Positions 1 through 8,394 of a stretch of DNA of 64,000 nucleotides are shown one piece after another. The stretch lies in contig SFRL01000013.1 in assembly GCA_004562765.1 (NCBI GenBank), forward strand, positions 24,039 to 88,038, read 5' to 3'. The stretch comes from a bacterium. GTDB lineage: Bacteria > Bacillota > Clostridia > Lachnospirales > Lachnospiraceae. A program made the translations under genes and the position numbers. A model generated the notes under the pieces. That model was not told the origin of the DNA and made no database searches. It saw nothing but the letters and a program-made list of their open reading frames with translations. The first letter of the stretch is position 1. Every line of letters starts with the position of its first letter.

Positions 1-457
1 GGATGCAAAGTGTTGCGCCTGTTGCATCATGACGGACAAATGCCGGTGAAGTACAATCCCATGCAGTATATCCTCTTGCCTCGAAGGTAGCGCGAAGTCC
101 GCCTGAGGGGAATGAGGATGCATCCGGCTCTCCTTTGATCAGCTCTTTTCCCGAAAAACTCATAAGCACCTTGCCGTTTTCCATCGGCGCGGTGATAAAT
201 GAATCATGCTTCTCTGCAGTCACACCGGTCAATGGCTGGAACCAATGTGTATAATGAGTAGCACCCTGCTCGATCGCCCACTCCTTCATCTCATGTGCAA
301 CTACATCAGCAGTGGCAAGATCCAGATCCTGTCCACCTTCAATCACTTCATGCAGTCGTTTGTAGACTTTCTTCGGGAGACGCTCCTGCATTACGGAGTC
401 ATTGAACACATTCTCGCCAAAGATCTCTGATACGCTGAATTTTTCGTTTTCACTCAT
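1..457 (-). CDS. glnN: Type III glutamine synthetase, N-terminal part (runs off left edge)
   Basis: Makes glutamine from glutamate, ammonia and ATP in the cytoplasm. The first 152 codons are visible and the rest lies beyond the left edge. The N-terminal segment [20 protein letters not shown], then [24 protein letters not shown] and [16 protein letters not shown], is characteristic of the large type III enzymes (about 700 aa), not of GlnA types I or II. The ATG at 457 has AAAGGA 8 nt upstream; an in-frame ATG at 466 has no better site. A TATAAT-like -10 box lies at 490-495 on the minus strand without a good -35, and a 40-bp palindrome (511-550) sits just upstream of it. Confidence 0.9.
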   Translation of the reverse strand, partial: MSENEKFSVSEIFGENVFNDSVMQERLPKKVYKRLHEVIEGGQDLDLATADVVAHEMKEWAIEQGATHYTHWFQPLTGVTAEKHDSFITAPMENGKVLMSFSGKELIKGEPDASSFPSGGLRATFEARGYTAWDCTSPAFVRHDATGATLCI

Positions 458-510
458 AACATTCATCCTTTCCCTTTATCGTTTTCATAATTATAGCTTA
501 ATAGCATAAA

Positions 511-550
511 GCGAACGAGGGTGCACCTCATTTGGAACACCCTCGTTCGC
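511..550. repeat. Perfect 13-bp palindrome between fba and glnN (terminator or short repeat)
   Basis: Bases 511-523 and 538-550 are perfect inverted complements around a 14-nt loop. On the minus strand the stem is followed by TTTATG, so it could be a weak terminator for fba. It also abuts the glnN -10 region. The element at 52572-52603 shares its AACGAG...CACCT...GGAA...ACCCTCGTT layout, so the two may be members of one dispersed short-palindrome family. Confidence 0.6.
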
Positions 551-627
551 TTCTCTGCCAACTAAAATACTCCTATTTTCGCAAAAAAGCAATAGCAAAT
601 TTTAGTTTTTTTAAATTCTTAATATTC

Positions 628-1491
628 TTAAGCTTTTCCTACAGATCCGAACAGCTCCATTTTTTCCTTTACGGTAGCCTTGATCGCATCGGTTCCGGGA
701 GCTAACAGCTTACGGGGATCAAAGCCCTTGCCCTCAAGATCCTTGCCTGCCTCAATATATTTACGTGTAGCATCTGCAAAGGATAACTGGCACTCTGTGT
801 TTACGTTGATCTTGGATACGCCAAGGTCGATCGCCTTCTTGATCATATCCTCAGGGATTCCGGTACCACCGTGCAGTACGAGAGGCATAATGCCGGTCTT
901 CTGCTGGATGGCATCCAGTGTATCAAAGCTTAAGCCTGCCCAGTTTGCGGGATATTTTCCATGGATATTTCCGATACCTGCTGCCAGCATATCTACTCCC
1001 AGATCTGCAACAGCCTTGCACTCGTCGGGATCAGCGCACTCGCCCATGCCGACAACGCCGTCTTCCTCACCACCGATAGAGCCAACCTCTGCCTCGATGG
1101 ACATGCCCATTGCATGTGCAACGTTTACTAACTCGGTTGTCTTTGCGATGTTCTCCTCGATCGGATAATGTGAGCCGTCGAACATGATAGAGGTAAAGCC
1201 TGCTTTGATGCACTTATAGCATCCTTCGTAGGTACCGTGGTCTAAGTGTAATGCAACGGGAACTGTGATCCCCAGCTCCTCGTCCATTGCCTTTACCATA
1301 GCAGCAACGGTCTTAAAGCCGGTCATGTACTTTCCTGCACCCTCAGATACGCCAAGGATTACGGGAGAGTTTAACTCCTGTGCGGTTAAAAGGATCGCCT
1401 TTGTCCACTCAAGGTTGTTGATGTTGAACTGACCTACTGCGTAGTGTCCGGCTTTTGCCTTTTCTAACATTTCTTTCGCAGATACTAACAT
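628..1491 (-). CDS. fba: Class II fructose-1,6-bisphosphate aldolase
   Basis: Cytosolic zinc-dependent aldolase that interconverts fructose-1,6-bisphosphate with dihydroxyacetone phosphate and glyceraldehyde-3-phosphate in glycolysis and gluconeogenesis. The 287-aa length is normal for the class. Visible hallmarks are the zinc-binding segment VALHLDHG, the SIEAEVG segment, the IGNIHGKYP segment and the phosphate-binding LVLHGGTGIPEDMI. The ATG at 1491 is preceded by GGAGGAATTCAC. It is a single-gene unit with its own consensus-like promoter and a structured leader. Confidence 0.96.
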   Translation of the reverse strand: MLVSAKEMLEKAKAGHYAVGQFNINNLEWTKAILLTAQELNSPVILGVSEGAGKYMTGFKTVAAMVKAMDEELGITVPVALHLDHGTYEGCYKCIKAGFTSIMFDGSHYPIEENIAKTTELVNVAHAMGMSIEAEVGSIGGEEDGVVGMGECADPDECKAVADLGVDMLAAGIGNIHGKYPANWAGLSFDTLDAIQQKTGIMPLVLHGGTGIPEDMIKKAIDLGVSKINVNTECQLSFADATRKYIEAGKDLEGKGFDPRKLLAPGTDAIKATVKEKMELFGSVGKA

Positions 1492-1530
1492 GTGAATTCC
1501 TCCATTTTCTATAAAAATATGTGAGTGTTT

Positions 1531-1561
1531 GGGCGGTATGCCCTACGGGCAGTGAATGCCC
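1531..1561 (-). promoter_or_regulatory. fba leader with alternating GGGC/GCCC stems
   Basis: In the transcribed leader of fba, read on the minus strand, the blocks GGGCA, TGCCC, GGGCA and GCCC follow one another. The middle blocks can pair either left or right, giving two mutually exclusive short hairpins about 40 nt upstream of the start codon. There is no match to a riboswitch class I recognise. Confidence 0.4.
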
Positions 1562-1573
1562 ATATCTTTGTTA

Positions 1574-1602
1574 AATATATCATGAACGGGACTAATTGTA
1601 AA
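1574..1602 (-). promoter_or_regulatory. fba promoter
   Basis: On the minus strand: -35 TTTACA (1597-1602), 17-bp spacer, -10 TATATT (1574-1579). Transcription would start near 1567, giving a leader of about 75 nt. Confidence 0.75.
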
Positions 1603-1631
1603 GGAAAAGCGTGTGAAATGCGCCCCTTCTC

Positions 1632-1775
1632 TGTGTGGCAGTATGTAACAGTTTGTTATGCTCTCCGGGTAAATCACGCGAATGGCACCAGAGAAAAGCC
1701 GATTTTGCTTTTACTCTGTGCCAACCGCGCGAATTTACCGAGAAGCACAACCGACTGGCAGAACTCTGCCGGTGC
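1632..1775. repeat. Family A palindromic intergenic repeat, copy 1 (divergent)
   Basis: About 140 bp that folds onto itself. The left arm (GGCAGTATGTAACAG, then TTATGCTC, GGTAAATCACGCG, GGCACCAGAG) is the imperfect complement of the right arm (CTCTGTGCC, CGCGCGAATTTACC, GCACAACCGACTGGCAGA). The GGGTAAATCACGCG and GGCAC-AGAG blocks are shared with copies at 7970-8134 and 36896-37062. It fills most of the 308-bp gap between the lipid kinase and fba; the rest is the fba promoter and leader. Confidence 0.75.
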
Positions 1776-1799
1776 GATAGGGTGCCCTAATAACGACCG

Positions 1800-2690
1800 C
1801 TACTTTTCACCCGGTACACGGATCGTCAGGGCGCGGCGCATACTTTTCAGCCGGATCTGCGTCTGCTCTCCGCCATACTCCCCGTCAAGGGTCCACGGAA
1901 TGGCCTGATAGGGCGAGATCTGCAGCTCATCCGTTTTAAAGGTGTAGATCAGATCCGATTCCGGGCGCAGCTTTGTGAGCGCGGCAATGATCTCATTGAG
2001 CTCCACTGCGTTGCGCGGCGTGCGGATGAGCATAACTTCAAACAGGCCGTCATCCAATGCCACATCATCTCCCGTCATGCCCTTGAAGCCTCCCACGGAC
2101 AGGGAATTCGTTACCATACCGTACATGAACTCGTCCTCAATGACACCTCCGTCATATTCCACGCGCATGCGGTAGCTGGGATGGCTGCCGATGCGTTTTG
2201 CCCCTTCCAGTATATAAGCCACATGCCCCAGTACGTTTTTCAGCTCCTGCTTTGTCTGATAGGACACATCCGTAAACAACCCGAACGCTGCGATGTAAAT
2301 AAAGTTCTTTTCGCCAAAGCAGCCTACATCACATTTGAAATCGGCGCCGCTCACTGCGATCTGCGCTGCTTTTTTCATATTTTTCGGGAGCTTTAGCGAA
2401 GCAGCAAAATCGTTTGTGCTGCCCGACGGAATATAACCGAGCGGCACCTCGGATCCGCTCTGCATCAGTCCGGTCACCGTCTCGTCCAGGGTACCGTCAC
2501 CACCGCAGCAGACAACGAGATCATAATCCGCCGCCCATGCCGCCGTCACTTCCGTGGCATCACCCACCGCCTGCGTCGGATGCACGCTCACCTCATAGCC
2601 CGCGCGCACCATGATATCCAGAATGTCTGATAACTGAGACCTGATCCTTCCGACACCGGAATGCGGATTGTATACAAACAACAGTTTCAT
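1800..2690 (-). CDS. Diacylglycerol kinase-family lipid kinase (YegS/DagK-like)
   Basis: Member of the DAGK catalytic-domain lipid kinases, which phosphorylate diacylglycerol or related lipids at the inner membrane face. At 296 aa it has family length. It starts with the substrate-loop motif NPHSGVGR, has the nucleotide-binding [12 protein letters not shown] near residues 60-70, then [12 protein letters not shown] and a C-terminal beta-rich half ending with [13 protein letters not shown]. The ATG at 2690 overlaps the end of whiA by 4 bp (ATGA), so the two are translationally coupled. The lipid substrate cannot be read from sequence. Confidence 0.88.
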   Translation of the reverse strand: MKLLFVYNPHSGVGRIRSQLSDILDIMVRAGYEVSVHPTQAVGDATEVTAAWAADYDLVVCCGGDGTLDETVTGLMQSGSEVPLGYIPSGSTNDFAASLKLPKNMKKAAQIAVSGADFKCDVGCFGEKNFIYIAAFGLFTDVSYQTKQELKNVLGHVAYILEGAKRIGSHPSYRMRVEYDGGVIEDEFMYGMVTNSLSVGGFKGMTGDDVALDDGLFEVMLIRTPRNAVELNEIIAALTKLRPESDLIYTFKTDELQISPYQAIPWTLDGEYGGEQTQIRLKSMRRALTIRVPGEK

Positions 2691-3490
2691 GCATTGCTCC
2701 TTCCCAATTTTTTTGCGATCTCACCCAGCTTGCGCAGCCTGTGATTGACACCGGATTTTCCCACCGGCGGGTCACACAGCTCGCCCAGCTCTTTCAAGGA
2801 GCTGTCCGGGTATTCCAAACGGATCAGCGCCATCTCCCGCAACGCAGGAGGCAACTCATCCAGTCCGATCTTACTCTGAATATAACGGATATCCTCCACC
2901 TGACGACACGCAGCGCCTACCACCTTGTTGATGTTGGCGGTCTCACAGTTGACGATGCGGTTGACGGAACCGCGCATTTCTTTAAAGATACGCACGTTTT
3001 CCAAATTCATCAGTGCCACATATGCGCCCATGATGTTCAACGCATCTACGATCTGCGCGCCCTCCTTCAGATAGACGATATGATATTTTTTACGCTGTAC
3101 GATCTTTGCGTCCAGCTCAAATGTACGATAAAGTTCCTGCAGAAGCTCTGCCTGTGACTGTTCCTGACAGACGATCTCAAAATGATAGGACTTCTGCGGA
3201 TCGCTGATGGAACCGGAGGCAAGAAACGCCCCACGCAAAAAGGCACGCTTGCAGCAGGTTCTCTCCAATAGCTGCTCGCGCTGCGTCTGAAGTGTGCGGT
3301 CGATCTGCTGCTGCAATTGTTCCGCCAGAATCTCACCGAACAGTTTTTTTGTTAAAAGGCGTCGTTTTTCCGCCAGATGTGTGTGATCTGCGGCGAATGT
3401 TTCGATCGCTGCCAGTTCTGCAAGCTGGCAGTGACGCTTGTTGTCGATCTGCTTTGCCAGCTCTGCTTTTACCTCACCGGAAAATGACAT
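2687..3490 (-). CDS. whiA: DNA-binding protein WhiA with a shortened N-terminal lobe
   Basis: WhiA is a conserved Gram-positive protein that affects cell division and, in spore formers, sporulation. It has a homing-endonuclease-like N-terminal fold and a C-terminal helix-turn-helix. The match is clear: start [14 protein letters not shown], then [35 protein letters not shown], the linker [17 protein letters not shown] and the C-terminal [18 protein letters not shown] with GVNHRLRKL. Length is 267 aa, against roughly 300-320 aa for the family. The deficit falls between AELAAI and CCKRAF, where one half of the duplicated N-terminal fold is much reduced. The frame is open throughout, so this is not a frameshift. 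The ATG at 3490 follows TAGGAGAGAACG. Confidence 0.92.
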   Translation of the reverse strand: MSFSGEVKAELAKQIDNKRHCQLAELAAIETFAADHTHLAEKRRLLTKKLFGEILAEQLQQQIDRTLQTQREQLLERTCCKRAFLRGAFLASGSISDPQKSYHFEIVCQEQSQAELLQELYRTFELDAKIVQRKKYHIVYLKEGAQIVDALNIMGAYVALMNLENVRIFKEMRGSVNRIVNCETANINKVVGAACRQVEDIRYIQSKIGLDELPPALREMALIRLEYPDSSLKELGELCDPPVGKSGVNHRLRKLGEIAKKLGRSNA

Positions 3491-3499
3491 CGTTCTCTC

Positions 3500-4372
3500 C
3501 TATTTGCCACGATGGGCATCTTTTTCAATGTCTCTGTGCTCGATACGCAGTCCGTAATCCTGCTGTACGCCCAGCCGGTCATACAAACCCTGCGCAACGG
3601 TAACCGAACGGTGCTTTCCGCCGGTACAACCGATCGCTATGACAAGCTGGTTTTTCCCTTCACTGATATAATTGGGGATCAAAAACTGTATCATATCCTC
3701 CAGCTTATCAAGAAATTCATGATACTGCCCGCAATCACTCACATAATCCTGAATTTGTTTGTCCAGACCTGTCAACGGACGCAGCCCCTCCACATAATAG
3801 GGGTTTGGCAGAAAACGCACGTCAAAGACCAGATCCGCGTCCGTGGGAATGCCGTACTTAAATCCGAACGAGAGCACTGTAATATAAAGATTTTTATACG
3901 TCTGATTCTCCACAAACATCTTTTTCAGCTCCGCCTGCAGCTCGCGGGTCAAAAGCTGGCTCGTATCAAGAATATAGTCTGCGCGGCGCTTGACCGGCAG
4001 CAGACGCTCCCGCTCCCGCTCGATCGCCTTATCCACTCTGCCGCCCTCTGCCAACGGATGGCTGCGGCGCGTTTCCTTATAGCGCTTGATGATCACGGAA
4101 TCCTCACTCTCAAGAAACAGCATCTCAAAGCTCTTTCCCCGCTCCTGTAACCGGTCCAGCACTGCCGTGAGATCACCGATATTCTGACCGCTGCGGATGT
4201 CCACATTGATCGCCACTTTTTCCAGCTCCGGGTCATTTTCCGCCAGCTCCACAAAGCTCTCCACCAGGGAGATCGGCAGATTGCCGACGCAGTAATAACC
4301 CATGTCTTCTATCATCTTAAGTGCCGTACTTTTGCCCGAGCCGGACATTCCTGTTAAAATGACACACCTCAT
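3500..4372 (-). CDS. rapZ: RNase adapter protein / nucleotide-binding protein RapZ (YvcJ)
   Basis: P-loop NTPase of the RapZ/YvcJ family; E. coli RapZ guides RNase E to the GlmZ sRNA, and YvcJ in Bacillus hydrolyses nucleotides. Walker A is GMSGSGKSTAL near the start. The family's Cys-rich C-terminal motif IAIGCTGGKHRSV is intact and FGFKYG is present. I place the start at the ATG at 4372, with GGAGGAG 8 nt upstream, rather than the in-frame GTG at 4378, which would sit 2 nt from that site. Product is 290 aa. It is followed after 9 bp by whiA; yvcK, usually between them, is absent. Confidence 0.95.
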   Translation of the reverse strand: MRCVILTGMSGSGKSTALKMIEDMGYYCVGNLPISLVESFVELAENDPELEKVAINVDIRSGQNIGDLTAVLDRLQERGKSFEMLFLESEDSVIIKRYKETRRSHPLAEGGRVDKAIERERERLLPVKRRADYILDTSQLLTRELQAELKKMFVENQTYKNLYITVLSFGFKYGIPTDADLVFDVRFLPNPYYVEGLRPLTGLDKQIQDYVSDCGQYHEFLDKLEDMIQFLIPNYISEGKNQLVIAIGCTGGKHRSVTVAQGLYDRLGVQQDYGLRIEHRDIEKDAHRGK

Positions 4373-4431
4373 ATGCACTTCTCCTCCAAAAATACCTGTT
4401 TTCTGCCTCTTTTGCAGTCATCAGCTGTGGC

Positions 4432-5349
4432 TTAAAAGCCCAGCAGACGTACCTCCGGTTCCAGATCCACCCCACTGAATTCCTTTACACGCTCTTGTAC
4501 ATGCTGCATCAGCTCCATGATCTGTGCCGCGCTGGCTGCGCCGCGGTTGATGACAAATCCGCAATGCTTTTCCGACACCTGGGCATCTCCGATACGAAAA
4601 CCCCGCAGTCCCGCATCCTCGATCAGCTTGCCCGCAAAATAGCCTTCCGGTCGCTTGAATGTACTGCCGGCGCTGGGATATTCCAAGGGCTGTTTCTCGA
4701 TCCGCTTTTTCCGCAGTTCTTCCATCTTTGCGCGGATGACGGCCTCGCTCCCCTGCGTCAGGTTCAGACGTGCTTCCAAAACAAGTTCTTCCTCATCCAT
4801 CATGCGGCTGTGACGGTAGGACAGATCCAGCTCATCCGCAGGTCGAACCTTGATCTCGCCTTTCTTTGTAAGCACACGCACACCGGATAAGATATCCTTC
4901 ATCTCCCCACCGTAGGCTCCTGCGTTCATCACAACCGCCCCGCCCACAGATCCGGGAATGCCCGCTGCGAATTCCATACCGGAAAGACCATTTTTTGCAG
5001 CAAAAGCAGCTGTCTCAGAAAGAAGCGTACCCGCCTTTACCGCCAGATCTTCCCCATCCAAAAGCCGAATGCCGGAAGCTGCCTTGCCAAATTCCAGTAC
5101 AACTCCCCGCAGTCCCGCATCGGACACCAGCAGATTGCTGCCGTTCCCGATCACGGTCAGGGGCTGTTCGAACCGTCTGCACAGTGCCACCACATCCGGC
5201 ACCTGTTCGATGGAAGGCGTAACAAAATATTCTGCCGCGCCTCCGACACGAAATGTCGTGTGACGGCTCATGGGCTCCTCTTTTCTGATCTGATCCTGCG
5301 GCAGGAGTTTTTCCAGCTCCTGCTCAAATTGTTGCCTGTTTTTATCCAT
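4432..5349 (-). CDS. murB: UDP-N-acetylmuramate dehydrogenase
   Basis: FAD enzyme that reduces UDP-GlcNAc-enolpyruvate to UDP-MurNAc with NADPH, in cytosolic peptidoglycan precursor synthesis. Visible hallmarks: the FAD-domain start RHTTFRVGGAAEYF, VIGNGSNLLVSDAGLRG, AGIPGSVGGAVVMNAGAYGGEM, and the catalytic serine segment PSAGSTFKRPEGYFAGKLIE, followed by GAQVSEKH-like GDAQVSEKHCGFVIN. I chose ATG 5349 (305 aa, typical length) over the in-frame GTG at 5388, which has no ribosome site and would add 13 residues. It lies between the M18 peptidase and rapZ in a probable operon from hprK. Confidence 0.94.
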   Translation of the reverse strand: MDKNRQQFEQELEKLLPQDQIRKEEPMSRHTTFRVGGAAEYFVTPSIEQVPDVVALCRRFEQPLTVIGNGSNLLVSDAGLRGVVLEFGKAASGIRLLDGEDLAVKAGTLLSETAAFAAKNGLSGMEFAAGIPGSVGGAVVMNAGAYGGEMKDILSGVRVLTKKGEIKVRPADELDLSYRHSRMMDEEELVLEARLNLTQGSEAVIRAKMEELRKKRIEKQPLEYPSAGSTFKRPEGYFAGKLIEDAGLRGFRIGDAQVSEKHCGFVINRGAASAAQIMELMQHVQERVKEFSGVDLEPEVRLLGF

Positions 5350-5402
5350 ATAATAAACCAACCTATGCTTTCTTGATGACGGTCTCACGCGAGTCCGCTG
5401 CG

Positions 5403-6797
5403 TTAAGCCTCTTTCAAAAATGCCACATATCCCTTATACGCTTCGTACAGATCCACCTTACTGATGATCTCCCACGGCGCATGCATGTTCAGCACCGCAA
5501 CGCCGCTGTCAATGACTTCCATGCCATAGTTTGCAAGGATATAGGCGATGGTTCCGCCGCCACCCTGATCGACCTTGCCCAGCTCTGCCGTCTGGAACGC
5601 CACTTTATTTTTGTCAAAGATCTTTCGCAGTCTTGCGATATACTCCGCATTCGCATCGTTCGAACCGGACTTGCCACGGGAACCGGTATATTTATTAAAT
5701 ACGATCCCTCTGCCAAAATATGCCGCATTTTTCTTTTCGGATACGGACGGATAGTTCGGGTCATATGCCGCGCTCACGTCAGAGGACAGCATTCTGGAAT
5801 TCTGCAGTGCGCGGCGCAGAGCGAGATCCGTGTATTGTCCGCACAGTGCGAGCACCTCTGCAACTGTATTCTCAAAAAATCTGGACTGCATGCCCGTCGC
5901 TCCGACGCTGCCGATCTCCTCCTTGTCTACAAGCAGGCAGACGCTGGTGCGCTTCGATGTTTTCATCTGTAAAATGGCCTCAAAGGAAGGGTATGCACAC
6001 ACTCTGTCATCATGTCCGTAGCCCATGATCATGCTGCGGTCAAGCCCGTAATCTCTTGCCTCACCGGCGGGAACGACCTCGATCTCCGCAGACAGAAAAT
6101 CCTCCTCCTCGATATCGTATTCCCGCTTCAGAAGATCCAGGATCTGCGCTTTTACACGCTCCTTTTCTTCCTTTTCCGTCTGATCCTTATCGACAGGCAG
6201 ATTTCCGATCAGCACGTCAAGATTTTCACCCTCAACGACCTTGTTCGCCTTTTTCTCCATCTGCTCTCCTGCCAGATGGATCAGCAGATCACTCACTCCC
6301 ACAACCGGATCTCCCGGCTTGTCGCCGATATTGATCTCCACCACGGTGCCATCCTTTTTAGCCACAACTCCGTGCAGTGCCAGCGGCAGAGTCACCCACT
6401 GATATTTCTTGACCCCTCCGTAGTAATGGGTATCCAGCAGCACAAGATCCTTATCCTCATACAGGGGATTCTGTTTGAGATCCAGACGGGGTGAATCAAT
6501 GTGCGCGCCGAGAATATTCATTCCGTCGCAGATCGGTTCCTCACCGATCACAAACATCGCCAGTGATTTTCCCATGTGATCATAATATACTTTATCTCCC
6601 GGTTTCAGCTTCTGGTCCTTTTTGATCGCTTTTTTGAGGCTGGTAAAGCCGGCTTTTTTCGCCGCCTCCACAAATGTTTTCACGCACTCGCGTTCGGTTT
6701 TATTCTCTGATATAAAAGTGCGGTACTCCTCCGCAAAATCAAACACTTCTTTTTTCTTGTCTCCGGGGTAGGCATCCCATGCATTGCTTCGTTCCAT
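5403..6797 (-). CDS. M18 family aminopeptidase
   Basis: Cytosolic metallo-aminopeptidase of family M18 (ApeA/aspartyl aminopeptidase-like), which removes N-terminal residues from peptides. At 464 aa it has the co-catalytic metal ligands in the expected order: LGAHIDSPRLDLK, then LVDKEEIGSVGATGM, GYGHDDRVCAYPSFEA, SSDVSAAYDPN and the C-terminal NMHAPWEIISK histidine. No signal peptide. Between hprK (53-bp gap) and murB (53-bp gap), all on one strand. Confidence 0.93.
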   Translation of the reverse strand: MERSNAWDAYPGDKKKEVFDFAEEYRTFISENKTERECVKTFVEAAKKAGFTSLKKAIKKDQKLKPGDKVYYDHMGKSLAMFVIGEEPICDGMNILGAHIDSPRLDLKQNPLYEDKDLVLLDTHYYGGVKKYQWVTLPLALHGVVAKKDGTVVEINIGDKPGDPVVGVSDLLIHLAGEQMEKKANKVVEGENLDVLIGNLPVDKDQTEKEEKERVKAQILDLLKREYDIEEEDFLSAEIEVVPAGEARDYGLDRSMIMGYGHDDRVCAYPSFEAILQMKTSKRTSVCLLVDKEEIGSVGATGMQSRFFENTVAEVLALCGQYTDLALRRALQNSRMLSSDVSAAYDPNYPSVSEKKNAAYFGRGIVFNKYTGSRGKSGSNDANAEYIARLRKIFDKNKVAFQTAELGKVDQGGGGTIAYILANYGMEVIDSGVAVLNMHAPWEIISKVDLYEAYKGYVAFLKEA

Positions 6798-6850
6798 TTT
6801 TTATTGCTCCTTTATATATAACTGTTGAGTTCCTTCACAGCTGTTTTATT

Positions 6851-7804
6851 TTACTCATCATCCTCATCCGGGTTTGAGCTCTTGCTCAGATTTGCCTGCA
6901 CGCGGCGATACAGCTCCTGTGCAGCGTTGTAACCCATCTTTTTCTGTCTGTGGTTGACGGCTGCCGTCTCACAGATCACTGCCAGATTCCGTCCGGGACG
7001 GATCGGCAGAGAATGGCAGACAACTTTATTTCCCAAAAATTCCGTATACTCCTGCTCCATACCGAGTCTGTCATACTCTTTATCCTTGTGCCAGTCCTCC
7101 AGCTTGATGACCAGATCGATCTGCTGTTTGTCCTTGACACATTCCACACCGTACAGTGATTTTACATCGATGATACCGATACCGCGCAGCTCGATAAAAT
7201 GGCGGGTGATCGCCGGCGATGTTCCGATCAGCGTCGTGTCGTCGATGCGCTTGATCTCCACCGCATCGTCTGTCACAAGGCGGTGTCCGCGGCGAATCAG
7301 CTCCAGCGCTGCCTCGCTCTTTCCGATTCCGCTCTCACCCATGATGAGAAGACCTTCGCCGTAAACATCCACGAGCACGCCATGGATCGTGATACAGGGT
7401 GCCAGCTCCTCGTTGAGCGTCCGGATCAGCTCCGCAGTCAGTGCACTGGTTGCGCGCTCGGTTCCCAATACTGCCACATTATGTCTGGTCGCTGCCTCCA
7501 GGAAATCCTCATCCGGCTGGAATCCGCGACAGAAGACAACACAGGGAATATCGAAGCTCATGAACTTGTCGTAGGCTTCTTTTTTCCGCTCCTTTGTCAC
7601 CTGCTGCAGATAAGCGAACTCTACCATTCCGATGATCTGCACGCGCCCTTCCGCGAAATGTTCAAAATAGCCGTGGAGCTGCAGCGCCGGACGGTTGATC
7701 TCGGTGATGCAGACCTTTTTCTGCTTTAAATTTACCTGATCCGTGAAGTTGTTCAGCTCCAGCAGACGCGCGAGCTTTGCAACGGATACTTCTTTTTGTG
7801 TCAT
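6851..7804 (-). CDS. hprK: HPr kinase/phosphorylase
   Basis: Bifunctional enzyme that phosphorylates or dephosphorylates HPr on Ser46 and so controls CcpA-dependent carbon catabolite repression. It shows the P-loop GESGIGKSEAALELIRRGH, the conserved LVTDDAVEI, GIGIIDVKSLYG and the family signature LPIRPGRNLAVICETAA. The ATG at 7804 is decided by AGGGGGAA just upstream; an in-frame ATG at 7831 lacks one. Product is 317 aa. It heads a run of genes (M18 peptidase, murB, rapZ, whiA, lipid kinase) and has its own promoter at 7846-7874. No HPr gene is in the window. Confidence 0.96.
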   Translation of the reverse strand: MTQKEVSVAKLARLLELNNFTDQVNLKQKKVCITEINRPALQLHGYFEHFAEGRVQIIGMVEFAYLQQVTKERKKEAYDKFMSFDIPCVVFCRGFQPDEDFLEAATRHNVAVLGTERATSALTAELIRTLNEELAPCITIHGVLVDVYGEGLLIMGESGIGKSEAALELIRRGHRLVTDDAVEIKRIDDTTLIGTSPAITRHFIELRGIGIIDVKSLYGVECVKDKQQIDLVIKLEDWHKDKEYDRLGMEQEYTEFLGNKVVCHSLPIRPGRNLAVICETAAVNHRQKKMGYNAAQELYRRVQANLSKSSNPDEDDE

Positions 7805-7845
7805 GACGATTCCCCCTATCTGGTTGTACATTTTCTTTACTTCTT

Positions 7846-7874
7846 ATAATAATTTACGGCATCGGATTTTGCAA
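7846..7874 (-). promoter_or_regulatory. Promoter of the hprK operon
   Basis: Minus strand: -35 TTGCAA (7869-7874), 17-bp spacer, -10 TATTAT (7846-7851). The predicted start near 7839 leaves a short leader before the hprK ribosome site. Between this promoter and the repeat at 7970 I see nothing else. Confidence 0.65.
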
Positions 7875-7969
7875 TGCTTTCATTCCCCTTAGGCGGCATT
7901 TTATACATCTCTGACTATGCACCGGAAAGCGTCAGTTTAATATTTTGCAAGTCGTTCATGCGTCCTCCT

Positions 7970-8134
7970 CTGCGTGACAGTATTTGTCAGCCTGTTATGC
8001 TCGACGGGTAAATCACGCGAACGGCACAGAGTCCAAGCAAAATCCGCTTGGCTCTGCTGCCTTATTACAGACCCCAAAACGCATTATCCGCGCGAACCCG
8101 TCGCATAAACGGCCTGACAAATACTGCCACGCAG
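7970..8134. repeat. Family A palindromic intergenic repeat, copy 2
   Basis: About 165 bp bounded by inverted ends CTGCGTGACAGTATTTGTCA (7970-7989) and its near-complement ending CTGCCACGCAG (8123-8133). Inner stems pair GTTATGCTCGACGGGT with ACCCGTCGCATAAAC. The centre has its own hairpin, CAGAGTCCAAGC...GCTTGGCTCTG. The core matches the inverted copy at 36896-37062 almost base for base. It lies in the 590-bp hprK-uvrC gap together with element B. Confidence 0.85.
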
Positions 8135-8191
8135 GGCACGGTCGCATGAACAACTTGCTTGCTACTCGGCAGACTGTCAATACCGTAAATT

Positions 8192-8378
8192 GGGCAAGAC
8201 AGGCACGACTTTGGGCTGCGACTTTTGCGTGGCGAAGTGCGAGCGCATAAATAACTTTTAGGTTACACTACTGGAAGTCCCCAGCTATGTGTGCGAAGGA
8301 CACATCGAGCTGGGGCTGAAGGGGCAGCGAGACACCGCCATGCAATCGGAGCAGAACAAAGCCGTGCCCGTCTTGCCC
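8192..8378. repeat. Element B: 187-bp imperfect palindrome
   Basis: Terminal inverted repeats GGGCAAGACAGGCACGACTT (8192-8211) and its near-complement at 8359-8378 (17-18 of 20 positions match). Internal arms CTGCGACTTTTGCGTGGCG and CGCCATGCAATCGGAGCAG also pair imperfectly. At the centre is a strong hairpin with stem CCCCAGCT (8279-8286) and AGCTGGGG (8308-8315), extended by ATGTGT/ACACAT. No open frame fits it. It ends 16 bp beyond the 3' end of uvrC and may serve as its terminator or be a mobile palindrome. Confidence 0.7.
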
Positions 8379-8394
8379 TTAATCACTGTGTTTG

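Noticed and set aside
2687..3490. whiA as a frameshifted pseudogene
   Set aside because: One uninterrupted frame with normal start, ribosome site and complete C-terminal domain; the missing part is internal and clean.
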